This document shows positions 1-7,841 of a DNA stretch of 29,055 bases, piece by piece (the first letter of the stretch is position 1; each line of letters starts with the position of its first letter). The notes under the pieces are model-generated. The model did no database searches and was not told the DNA's origin. It was given only the letters and a program-made list of their open reading frames with translations. The translations under genes were made by a program, and so were the position numbers. Source of the DNA: Hyphomicrobiales bacterium (GTDB lineage Bacteria; Pseudomonadota; Alphaproteobacteria; Rhizobiales; JAJFHC01); contig JAJFHC010000114.1 in NCBI GenBank assembly GCA_021775835.1, positions 1 to 29,055 of the forward strand. The letters are read 5' to 3'.

Positions 1-1119
1 GAACCAGTCGTAGACCTGTGCCCGAACAGCGACATCATTGATATCACCTATTGTCCAGTTCTGTTTGTTTACGTCGTCCTGAATGGCGATCATCGATGTA
101 TTTCGTGCCAGTGCGTCTTCGATCGCCTTTCGGTCCATATCAATATCTCCGAACAAATGTGCCAGAGCTGAAAATTCACCCGCGTCATCCACTACGCCGC
201 GCCCGGTATTTGCAATGTAGTATGGATAAAAGGAGGTGAGGTCGAGATCAGAGGTTTCGCGGAATCTGCTTGAAATTGTTGTTCCGACATGGCTTGAGAA
301 CCGTTCGCAGATTTCTCTAACAATTTCCTTGTTGTAAAGCCGGAACCCATGTGCTGCCCAGTGAATATGATCGCTGCAATGGGCAACTCCAAACGACCTG
401 AAAAGCAGCTCTGCCTGGTTCGGCAAGCCATACTTGTCGTCCGAGTTCTGTCGCCTTCCGACGTCGAGGAAAGCTCTGGGTCTACCGGTTTTCTCATCGA
501 AAAAGAAATCCAGTTCGACGTTCCGTACACAGAAGAAATCATCATCGGCTTGAAGGAACCAATCCGATATCCCGGCAATCTTGTGCATGGACAAATATAT
601 GGCGTGATTGTTGAAGGTTGGATAATGGTCCCCCAGGAGCACCTGCGCGCTGACAACCTGTATTCTTGGGTCGCGGTGACGCAACCACGTCGGCACCTGA
701 TTGTTTGTTACAATGTAGATGTTTCGAACCCACGGAGCGAACTTTTCGACCGATCGAATGGAATGCCGCAACTCGTCATTGTCGCGCGACGGCGACCAAT
801 GGCGAAACGATGAATGGTCGCGACCACATTTCTTCATCCAGTGCAGTCGGGTCTCGACATACTTCTCGTCGGTTGAATCGACCCAAAGATAAACCAGATC
901 CACCTCACCCGGCTTCGGTCTTGGACCGCTCGGTGTGTGCTGTTCCGCAGCGGTTCCGACGACATTCTCAAAAGTCAGATTTTGCTCAATTTGGCGTGGT
1001 TCATCGTCAAGCGGTTCATCGTCAAGCGGTTCATCGTCGGGCTGTACGTCGTCGGACTGTTCATCGTCGGGCGGTTCATCGTTGGAAAACCACGCTTGCA
1101 GTCTGTTGAACCATAACAT
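1..1119 (-). CDS. Stealth-family capsule polysaccharide phosphotransferase (3' end outside window)
   Basis: This minus-strand reading frame is open from an ATG at 1119 to the left edge, giving 373 codons without a stop, so the C-terminus lies outside the window. After an acidic N-terminal tail (about residues 14-42, rich in Asp, Glu and Pro) comes the conserved region 1 pattern VDLVYLWVDSTDEKY. It is followed by the region 2 hallmarks RDNDELRHSIRSVEKFAPW, IYIVTNNQVPTWL, PTFNNHAI and DDDFF, and further on HWAAHGFRLYNKE. This order is diagnostic of Stealth proteins, which transfer hexose-1-phosphate from nucleotide sugars to build phosphodiester-linked capsule or exopolysaccharide. No signal peptide is seen, consistent with a cytoplasmic enzyme. 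A GGGGT stretch about nine bases upstream may serve as a weak ribosome-binding site. The gene is divergent from the protease operon. It looks more AT-rich than the housekeeping genes to the right, which fits an accessory surface-polysaccharide locus. The family is certain; the donor and polymer are unknown. Confidence 0.9.
   Translation of the reverse strand, partial: MLWFNRLQAWFSNDEPPDDEQSDDVQPDDEPLDDEPLDDEPRQIEQNLTFENVVGTAAEQHTPSGPRPKPGEVDLVYLWVDSTDEKYVETRLHWMKKCGRDHSSFRHWSPSRDNDELRHSIRSVEKFAPWVRNIYIVTNNQVPTWLRHRDPRIQVVSAQVLLGDHYPTFNNHAIYLSMHKIAGISDWFLQADDDFFCVRNVELDFFFDEKTGRPRAFLDVGRRQNSDDKYGLPNQAELLFRSFGVAHCSDHIHWAAHGFRLYNKEIVREICERFSSHVGTTISSRFRETSDLDLTSFYPYYIANTGRGVVDDAGEFSALAHLFGDIDMDRKAIEDALARNTSMIAIQDDVNKQNWTIGDINDVAVRAQVYDWF
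996..1085 (-). repeat. 15-bp tandem repeat, six copies, inside the Stealth gene
   Basis: Six consecutive 15-bp units start at 996, 1011, 1026, 1041, 1056 and 1071, with plus-strand consensus GCGGTTCATCGTCGG. The first three units are nearly identical and the fourth is the most diverged. Because 15 is divisible by three, each unit adds five residues (a Pro-Asp-Asp-Glu-like module) to the acidic tail of the Stealth protein. Copy-number changes would lengthen or shorten the tail without shifting the frame. Confidence 0.85.
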
Positions 1120-1423
1120 GAATTACCCCGACACCCCGGACGACGCTTGACATATCGCGCAATGCGATCGGTCAGGTTTATGATCCGCTACTATCGCATC
1201 ATATGGTGCCCATGCAACAGGGCGTTTCGTCCGCGCCTTTAGCTTCGTTGACCATCCGATTGGACTTCTAGTTTCGCGTTTGTGGCGGCCTAGCCAAGTC
1301 CCCTATCCCGTTCAGACCGGTGTCGATTGAGCGACCCTTGGGGTTCAATCAGGAACACGACCTGCACGGCTTGTCTATTGAGAGTTGAGTTCCGGTTGGG
1401 TAGACTGTTACTCTAAGGCATTG
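1120..1423. other. Divergent intergenic region between the Stealth gene and the protease operon
   Basis: This stretch of about 300 bp carries no convincing gene. It holds a 7-bp inverted repeat, ATGCGAT at 1162-1168 and ATCGCAT at 1193-1199, close to the Stealth start, and a plausible sigma-70 promoter for the protease operon at 1378-1406. Promoters for both directions must lie here. I found no strong candidate for the Stealth direction. Confidence 0.5.
1378..1406 (+). promoter_or_regulatory. Candidate sigma-70 promoter of the CHAT-caspase-S1 protease operon
   Basis: TTGAGA at 1378-1383 (one mismatch to TTGACA) and TAGACT at 1401-1406 (two mismatches to TATAAT) are separated by exactly 17 bp. 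Transcription would begin near 1413, just upstream of the first gene of the operon. The assignment rests on sequence resemblance only. Confidence 0.4.
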
Positions 1424-1792
1424 ATGGGGAGAGATATCTTGAAACATTTAGCACTCGCCGGCGTCATTTTGTTTTCGCTGGCCGCTCCAGTTGCGGCAGA
1501 CGAAGGACCTTCTGCCGCCGTGATGGAGCAAATTGTCTTGTCGGAAAAACTGATTGCCATGGGCAAGGCTCGCAACGATGCCTTGCTGATCCTCGCGGCC
1601 ATTCGGTTGCGGGCATCATTAGATGGTGAAAATGCGGAACCCGGTGGACAATTGACATCACGCAAAGATGCCTTTGCCGCAGCAAACACCGCAGCCGCCA
1701 ATGATCCGGCGCTGCTGGAAATCGTCAAGGACGTCGAGGCGTCGAGTTCGCGCCGGATGCCGATTTGCGCCCGAAACGGCGTCTGTTTCTGA
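1424..1792 (+). CDS. Small exported helical protein, first gene of the protease operon
   Basis: The product has 122 residues and I do not recognise a family. The N-terminus is a clear Sec signal peptide: a basic start, a hydrophobic core (LALAGVILFSLAAP) and a cleavage site of the VAA/DEG type. The mature part is Ala-rich and predicted helical, and ends with two cysteines in the last eight residues (CARNGVCF), which could form a disulfide in the periplasm. The chosen start is ATG 1424. A TTG at 1439 is a serious alternative because GGGGAGAG lies just ahead of it at the right distance and the signal peptide stays complete. The gene lies 67 bp before the CHAT gene in the same direction, so it probably belongs to that operon, perhaps as an adaptor, inhibitor or sensor (inference only). 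The gene is real with good confidence; its function is unknown. Confidence 0.65.
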   Translation: MGRDILKHLALAGVILFSLAAPVAADEGPSAAVMEQIVLSEKLIAMGKARNDALLILAAIRLRASLDGENAEPGGQLTSRKDAFAAANTAAANDPALLEIVKDVEASSSRRMPICARNGVCF

Positions 1793-1859
1793 TTTCGCTA
1801 TTTGACGGCGGACGGTCGGCGGTTGCCGGTTGTCCGCCTGCAAATACGTCATTAACATC

Positions 1860-4460
1860 GTGAACTTCATCCAATACGCCAGACCCGCCGCACTGATCGT
1901 TTTGCTGATCGGGTCAATGATCGGTTTCAGCAAGGGCGTTTCCGCACAAGCCGCATTGCCCAGCCTTTCCAGCGAATTGCTTGCAGCAGCGGAAAAGGGC
2001 GATCCCTATTCCAGTTTTATCGCCGGCCAACTCCTCTTGGCGAAAGGCGATGCCGGTAGCCTGAAAAAGGCGCTGGTCTATCTGACCTATGCTCACGACG
2101 GCTACCTGGCGGCAGAAGGAGATGACCGGCGATGGGCCGGTGACGCCAGTAAACTGCTGGGAGACGTGCACAGCAGGCTGGCCAATTACGCCAAGGCCGT
2201 CGAGCATTTTCAACGCGCCACAAGGGAGCTGGCTGACTTCGGACATCTGGAGAATGTCGGCATTATGCGAGGTCTGATTGCCCAGGGTCAGGGGATAGTG
2301 CTGCTCGATCTGTCACGGTATGACGAAAGCATTTCCTTGTTTGAGCATGCCCGCTCCATCTTTGCGGCTGAAGCCGGACCACAAAGCGTTTATCAGGGTG
2401 ACACCTATCTCAACGAAGGAATTGCCCGAGAGGGAATGGGACAATTTCAGATCTCTATCGACAGATACAAAAAGGCCCTTGCAATTTACACCAAGGCCTT
2501 CGGTCCCGAGAGCGCCCAAGCGGGATATGCGATCAACAATATCGGATGGGTCTTTCGCAGGATGGACAGGTTTGTCCAATCCGAAAACTGGCTAAAGCGG
2601 GCCTTGCCGATCGTCGAGAAACTTGAGGGACGGATATCTGACAGCGCCGGTAAGATCAGGATCAATCTGGGCATTGTGAGTTATCTGCAAGGCAACACCG
2701 ATGAAGCCATACACTGGACGATGGGCGCCATGCCCTTCATGGTTGCAAATCGCTCCACGACTCTCTCCGACCAGCGATGGGCGTTTGACAATCTTGCCCG
2801 CGCCTTTCGGGCCAAAGATGACGTCAAGAAAGCAACCGTGTTCGCAAAGCTCGCCGTCAACGCACAGCAGACAATCCGCGCGCAAAATGCGTCATTGTCA
2901 AACGCCGAGACTCAGAATCTTCGTCAGGAGTGGCGCAGATTGTATGAGCACCTTGCTGAATTGCTGATCGAACAGGGAAGGATCAGCGAGGCTCAGGCCG
3001 TGTTGAACATGACGAAGGAACAGGAGGTATTTGAGTTTCTTCGCCGCGATGCCTCAGCCGATGTCGCCAACACGAAGTCCGTTCTGACAGACGAGGAGTT
3101 GGGAACGGAGAGCCAGGTAGAGGCTTTGTCAGAGGCGCCTCTCGAAGCCGCCCTGGAACTAAGGATATTGCTGGTAAAAATCGAAGCCGACACGGCCACA
3201 ACCGAAGACGAAGACAGGGTAGCGGAACTTCAGGACATCATACAGGCTTCGGTCGATAAATTCGAACAGGACGTCGAAGCGTTTCTGGCGACCGTCGAGA
3301 CGACCAAGGAAGAAAGCCTGCGTGATCAGTTCGATGCGATCGACACCTATCAGGACATCCTGGACGACTTGGGCGGCCGTTCCGCGATCCTCCAGATCGC
3401 TTCGGTAGGCGACGCCACGCACCTGTTCCTGACGCTTTCGGACCTCTCCGTTCACAGGAAACTTGAGTTGCCGAAAGCAGAACTCTCGAAGATGGTGCTG
3501 GACGCCCTGCAGGCAATCGAACGACAGTCCCCGGACGCCCAATCCGAACTTGCTGCGTTGCATGACGTAATTTTCAAACCTGTCAGTCACGACCTCAAGA
3601 AGAGTGGTGTTGACGTCATCATGCTCAACCTCGACGGTTTCCTGCGATATGTCCCCTTCGCGGCACTGTTTGACGGGAAAAACTATCTGGTCGAGAAGTA
3701 TGCCTTCGCTCTTTACTCTCCAACCATCCCCACGCAGTTCAAGACAAAGCGTCGGCGAGCTTCGAAGACCGCCGGCTTTGGCGTGACCCGCGCTCATCCC
3801 AACTTTTCCGCCCTTCCCGGCGTGCGCGAAGAGCTTGAGACCATATTTTCCGGCGAAGACAAAAAGGGCATTCTAAGCGGGCCGACAAATCTCGATGAAC
3901 GTTTTGACGAAAGAAACCTCAAACGCACTTTGTTGAAGAAGCCGACAATCCTGCATATCGCCAGCCATTTCAGTCTGGTCCCGGGCCGGGAAAACGATTC
4001 CTTCCTGCTGTTGGGCGATGGCAAACACTTGCCGCTATCGGAAATACGGCAACAGAAGGCGCTAAGCTTCCGGGGCATCGACCTCCTCACCTTGTCCGCC
4101 TGCCAGACGGCGCGCGGTGGCGACGGGTCCGAGATCGAGGGCTTTGGCGCGACGGCTCAATTGAATGGCGCTTCTTCCGTGTTGGCGTCGCTGTGGCCGG
4201 TTGCCGATGATGCAACGCCCAGACTTATGCACGATTTCTACCGTACAATGATGGTTGACGGGCTTACCAAGGCCGAAGCCTTGCGCCAGGCCCAGATCGC
4301 CATGCTCACGGGTGCTGCACCGGAGGAGACGGTGCCGTCGGCGGAGCGCGGCGCTGCTTCCCGTCACAAGCAAAAACAAACCGCTATTGCTTCCGGAGAA
4401 AACAGATTTGCCCATCCCTATTTCTGGTCGCCGTTTGTCCTGATGGGCAACTGGCTCTAA
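1860..4460 (+). CDS. Exported TPR-CHAT domain protease
   Basis: The product has 866 residues from a GTG at 1860. A TTG at 1830 is possible; neither start has a strong ribosome-binding site. The first ATG, at 1917, would cut into the hydrophobic core of the signal peptide. Residues 1-29 form that signal peptide (hydrophobic RPAALIVLLIGSMIGF, cleavage near VSA/QA). Residues of about 55-370 contain TPR repeats of the 42-residue kinesin-light-chain kind, for example around YAKAVEHFQRA and FQISIDRYKKALAIY. A charged, probably coiled-coil linker follows at about 405-490. The C-terminal part is a CHAT (caspase HetF-associated with TPRs) cysteine protease of clan CD, with catalytic His703 in HIASHF and Cys748 in LSACQTA, and the usual C-terminal FWSPFVLMG. 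TPRs in this family usually sense a partner and gate the protease. The gene lies 31 bp ahead of the caspase gene, implying joint action in the periplasm. Catalytic activity is inferred from the intact dyad. Confidence 0.92.
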   Translation: MNFIQYARPAALIVLLIGSMIGFSKGVSAQAALPSLSSELLAAAEKGDPYSSFIAGQLLLAKGDAGSLKKALVYLTYAHDGYLAAEGDDRRWAGDASKLLGDVHSRLANYAKAVEHFQRATRELADFGHLENVGIMRGLIAQGQGIVLLDLSRYDESISLFEHARSIFAAEAGPQSVYQGDTYLNEGIAREGMGQFQISIDRYKKALAIYTKAFGPESAQAGYAINNIGWVFRRMDRFVQSENWLKRALPIVEKLEGRISDSAGKIRINLGIVSYLQGNTDEAIHWTMGAMPFMVANRSTTLSDQRWAFDNLARAFRAKDDVKKATVFAKLAVNAQQTIRAQNASLSNAETQNLRQEWRRLYEHLAELLIEQGRISEAQAVLNMTKEQEVFEFLRRDASADVANTKSVLTDEELGTESQVEALSEAPLEAALELRILLVKIEADTATTEDEDRVAELQDIIQASVDKFEQDVEAFLATVETTKEESLRDQFDAIDTYQDILDDLGGRSAILQIASVGDATHLFLTLSDLSVHRKLELPKAELSKMVLDALQAIERQSPDAQSELAALHDVIFKPVSHDLKKSGVDVIMLNLDGFLRYVPFAALFDGKNYLVEKYAFALYSPTIPTQFKTKRRRASKTAGFGVTRAHPNFSALPGVREELETIFSGEDKKGILSGPTNLDERFDERNLKRTLLKKPTILHIASHFSLVPGRENDSFLLLGDGKHLPLSEIRQQKALSFRGIDLLTLSACQTARGGDGSEIEGFGATAQLNGASSVLASLWPVADDATPRLMHDFYRTMMVDGLTKAEALRQAQIAMLTGAAPEETVPSAERGAASRHKQKQTAIASGENRFAHPYFWSPFVLMGNWL

Positions 4461-4491
4461 AGGACCACAACCGGTAACGCCAGGAACCTTC

Positions 4492-6699
4492 ATGACAAAA
4501 CCACCATATTGTTCATTCCAGCCCGGTTGGCCCGTTGGCCTGCTGCGGGTCGATTACGCCTCGCCGGCAAGGTGTCTTCTTCGGGTTCTCGAATCCCGCT
4601 TCTGCTTCAATCCGACCGTCGCTGTCCGGAGAATTTTTCTGACACCGCTTTTCATCCTGGCTGTCCTGAGTTGGATGAACGACGCGATCGCCAGAACGCA
4701 CTTCTCGCTCATTGTTGCGGTTTCGGAGTATCCTAACCTTCCGGAGGTCTCCTGGCTGTCAGGCCCCAAGAACGATGCCGCACTGGTTCGCGATTTTCTG
4801 CTCGGGAACAAGGCGCTCGGGTTCAAACCGGAAACCATCACGGTGCTTGCCAACGGTATCGACGGCGTCCAGGAACCGACACTCGACGCCATACGCACAG
4901 AGATGCGCAGGCTGGCAGACACCGTCGAGCCGGGGGATTTTGTCTATCTTCACTTTGCCGGTCACGGTACCCAGGCACCGGCGCTCGATCCGTCGTCCGA
5001 ACTTGATGGTTTGGATGAATTGTTCCTTCCAGCGGATATTTCCGACTGGAATCCGGAGACCCGCACGATAAAGAACGCCCTGGTTGACGACGAAATTGGC
5101 GCCATGATCTCGAAGATCAGGGATGGCGGAGCCGACGTTTGGGCGGTTTTTGACAGTTGTCACTCCGGGACCGTGACGCGCGCCGTCAGTTTTTCCAACG
5201 CGGTTGATCGCGAGATATCCCGGCGACTGGAGCCCGCGGTACTTGGGCTGTCCGAAGCCGTCATGGAGTCCGCACGACCGAAGACACGTGGCGGACCGGT
5301 GGAGGAGCGTACAAGCTCGTTGAATGAAACCGGCGGCCGTTCAGAACCGGTTGATGGCCGTGGCGGGTTTGTGGCGTTTTATGCAGCCCAGACCAATGAG
5401 GAAACACCGGAGCTTCGACTGCCCCGCGGAATGCCAGGCCGGAAGACCCATGGCCTGTTCGGCTTCAGCCTGTTTGAGACCCTGGCTCAGAACCCGGCGT
5501 TATCCTATCGCCAGCTTGGCCAGGAAATCCTGCGCAAGTATTCTGTGGCAAATCGCGCCAAGCCAACACCGCTGTTTGAGGGTGACCTTGACAAGGGCAT
5601 TTTTGGACAAGACGTGAAGGATTTGCCGCAGCAATGGCCGATTCGAATGGCCGACGGCAAAATCACGATTCCTGCCGGTTGGCTGCACGGTCTCCAAAAA
5701 CACGATGAACTGATTGTTATGGAAACCGCGATTGCAGCGGAAGGCATTCCCAACCTCAAACTGAAGGTCGTGTCGGTCAATGAACTGAGTGCCAGCCTGG
5801 AATCGGTCAGCACTGGATTCACGCCCCTGCAGCCCGAGTGGTTCGCACGGAAACTCTCATCGAGCGTCGACTTCAACTTCAGGCTGGCTCTGCCGGATGC
5901 GGCAGGCAGCGAGAAACTGGCCGCCCTGTTCCAGAACCTGCAATCACTCGATCAAGAGGGCCTTCGCCTGCAGGTCGTTGAACCTGACACCAACGCGGAT
6001 ATCCATCTTGTTCATGAAAACGGATCTCTCTGGTTCGTGGCTGATGACGGTGTAATCGTCAAGGAAGGCCAGAACAAGACGATATCTGTCAGAGTCGATG
6101 GACGAACAGCCGAGGAAGCGACGGCTCTCGTTGGAGACACGCTTGCGCGCATGGCGCGGGTTACAAATCTGATCAGGCTCGGCAAGGTATTCCGTCCTTC
6201 GACGTCGGGACTGGACGTGGAACTCACCGCACAGAACCCCGCGACCGGCGAGTTAAAGCCCCTGTCGACGCTGAAGGTGTCACAGGTCGTTCCGGGAGAG
6301 ATCGTGTTTATCACCGCCAGGAACACAGAAACCGTGCCGCTGGATCTCAACGTACTTTACGTGGGGAGCGATTACTCGATCAGCTTCATCCACAACGCCC
6401 GGATTGGCAGCGGTGGAGTCCTGAATCTCGATCTTTTCGACGTTACCGACAGTTCGTTTGGACGGGAGAGAATCTTGCTTGTGACCACACCGGCCCGACC
6501 TCAGAGTGCGACCGAGGATCTGAGCTGGCTTGCCCAACCCGAGCTGCAGCGATCAAGAGCGGAATTGAGTCAAAGCGTATTCAAGAGTGTCCTGGCCGAG
6601 GCGGGTTTTGGCAAAACGACAAGAGGCGCTGCCCGCCGCACGAATGGAACAGGCGGCGGCGCAATTTCACAGGTCCTTCTCGAAGTTGTCGCGCGTTAG
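4492..6699 (+). CDS. Exported or membrane-anchored caspase-like protease (peptidase C14, orthocaspase type)
   Basis: The product has 735 residues. ATG 4492 has AGGA six bases upstream. A 46-residue leader precedes a hydrophobic segment (about 48-61), so the protein is either anchored in the inner membrane or cleaved near AIA/RT at residue 67. The p20-like caspase domain spans about 70-230, with catalytic His158 in HFAGHG and Cys223 in FDSCHSG. Asp221, two residues before the cysteine, is the acidic S1-pocket position of metacaspases and orthocaspases and predicts cleavage after Arg or Lys. A linker at 259-292 rich in Arg (262, 266, 273, 283, 290) separates it from the p10-like part (GFVAFYAAQTNEETPE), as in self-processing family members. 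Residues of about 380-700 include a beta-rich region resembling the DUF4384-like domains often found behind bacterial caspases. The gene sits between the CHAT and S1 protease genes. Confidence 0.92.
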   Translation: MTKPPYCSFQPGWPVGLLRVDYASPARCLLRVLESRFCFNPTVAVRRIFLTPLFILAVLSWMNDAIARTHFSLIVAVSEYPNLPEVSWLSGPKNDAALVRDFLLGNKALGFKPETITVLANGIDGVQEPTLDAIRTEMRRLADTVEPGDFVYLHFAGHGTQAPALDPSSELDGLDELFLPADISDWNPETRTIKNALVDDEIGAMISKIRDGGADVWAVFDSCHSGTVTRAVSFSNAVDREISRRLEPAVLGLSEAVMESARPKTRGGPVEERTSSLNETGGRSEPVDGRGGFVAFYAAQTNEETPELRLPRGMPGRKTHGLFGFSLFETLAQNPALSYRQLGQEILRKYSVANRAKPTPLFEGDLDKGIFGQDVKDLPQQWPIRMADGKITIPAGWLHGLQKHDELIVMETAIAAEGIPNLKLKVVSVNELSASLESVSTGFTPLQPEWFARKLSSSVDFNFRLALPDAAGSEKLAALFQNLQSLDQEGLRLQVVEPDTNADIHLVHENGSLWFVADDGVIVKEGQNKTISVRVDGRTAEEATALVGDTLARMARVTNLIRLGKVFRPSTSGLDVELTAQNPATGELKPLSTLKVSQVVPGEIVFITARNTETVPLDLNVLYVGSDYSISFIHNARIGSGGVLNLDLFDVTDSSFGRERILLVTTPARPQSATEDLSWLAQPELQRSRAELSQSVFKSVLAEAGFGKTTRGAARRTNGTGGGAISQVLLEVVAR

Positions 6700-6745
6700 C
6701 GACAGTTCTGAAACGGCGGACCGCAGACCAGGGAGAGACTTCGTT

Positions 6746-7795
6746 ATGCGACAAAAGATATGCTTGGTGGTTCTGATTACGATTTCCACGTTGTCGGGCG
6801 CAACATGGGCAGGGGAAACCCTGTCGCCAACCAAGGACGGCCTGGTTTTCCAGACGCCATTTTCCCTGGCGGGGAGCGAGGAAAAACAGCTCCACGCAAC
6901 CCGGGAGATTGATTCCGAAACATCGCGCGTCCTGAATGGACGCGTTGCCAAGGAAGGCGCATGGCCCTGGCAGGTCGCGCTTCTCAAGAAAGGCCAGAAA
7001 CCCGGCTACGTTTCGCAATTTTGCGGCGGGTCCATGATCCAGAACAAGTGGGTACTGACAGCCGCTCACTGTGTGGTGGACAGCAGAAAGGACGGCAACT
7101 TCGTTGTCGACAAAAAACAGATTCTGGTCATGGTTGGCAGCAACACCATCTCAGATGCGGGCGACTTCGTTTCGGTTGCCCAGATCATCGTTCATCCGTC
7201 CTACAATCCAAACGGCTTCGACAGTGACATCGCCCTGATCGAGTTGACCCGCAAGCCGAACAAGCCCTTCAAGACGATTTCCATTCCCAATGCGGAATAC
7301 GCCAACATTCTCGATCGGCCAGGCATCGAAACGATCGTCACGGGCTGGGGGCGCACAGAGACCGGCAACGCATCGCCGCGACTTCTGGAGGGTCACATCC
7401 AGATACTGAGCCGGGACGTGTGCAACGAAGCCATGATGAAGCCTCGGCTCAAGAGTGCCGCGGGCAATTTCACGAAAACCGTCAACGCACTGGGAGTATC
7501 GGGAAAACTTGCAAACCAGCTCTGGATACAGATGCTCGGCGATGCCAAAAAGCCATACACAGACAACATGATCTGCTCGGGCACACCAGAGGGGCCTAGG
7601 GGCGCATGTGACGGCGACAGTGGCGGGCCTTTGGTGGTGCCGTTGAAGGACGGCGGATACATCCAAGCCGGCATCGTCAGTTGGGGCATGTTCCAGTCAG
7701 ATGGACAGGGGTGTGACCGACAAGCGACCTTTTCCGCCTACACGCGAGCTGGACGTTACGCTGACTGGGTGCTCGCCAAACTGGGATACAAGTAA
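6746..7795 (+). CDS. Secreted S1 (chymotrypsin-fold) serine protease zymogen
   Basis: The product has 349 residues. I chose ATG 6746 over upstream starts because GGGAGAG lies eight bases ahead and a clean signal peptide follows (hydrophobic ICLVVLITISTLSGA, cleavage ATWA/GE after residue 22). A propeptide of about 39 residues ends in SETSR61, directly before VLNG, the activation site at which a free Val62 N-terminus would form on cleavage. The catalytic triad is His108 (LTAAHC), Asp161 (DSDIAL) and Ser292 (GDSGGPL). Cys93-Cys109 and Cys288 with the GQGC cysteine match family disulfides. By alignment to trypsin the S1-pocket position 189 is Gly286 and position 226 is Ser, not the Asp and Gly of trypsin, so Arg/Lys specificity is not expected. 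The gene starts 46 bp after the caspase gene and is probably its operon partner and substrate (inference). Confidence 0.93.
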   Translation: MRQKICLVVLITISTLSGATWAGETLSPTKDGLVFQTPFSLAGSEEKQLHATREIDSETSRVLNGRVAKEGAWPWQVALLKKGQKPGYVSQFCGGSMIQNKWVLTAAHCVVDSRKDGNFVVDKKQILVMVGSNTISDAGDFVSVAQIIVHPSYNPNGFDSDIALIELTRKPNKPFKTISIPNAEYANILDRPGIETIVTGWGRTETGNASPRLLEGHIQILSRDVCNEAMMKPRLKSAAGNFTKTVNALGVSGKLANQLWIQMLGDAKKPYTDNMICSGTPEGPRGACDGDSGGPLVVPLKDGGYIQAGIVSWGMFQSDGQGCDRQATFSAYTRAGRYADWVLAKLGYK

Positions 7796-7841
7796 GCGGG
7801 AATGCCCATGACCAAATTCGTTGCACCGCTCGTGAGTTGAC

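Noticed and set aside
349..813. Plus-strand 154-codon ORF at the left end
   Set aside because: It is antisense to the Stealth gene, whose conserved regions are unmistakable.
996..1085. Short repeats considered as a CRISPR array
   Set aside because: The units are 15 bp, directly adjacent and without spacers, and they code in frame.
7808..7840. Ten-codon ORF ahead of the small membrane protein gene considered as a leader peptide
   Set aside because: It has no good ribosome-binding site, no codon bias and no attenuator structure, so chance is the simplest explanation.
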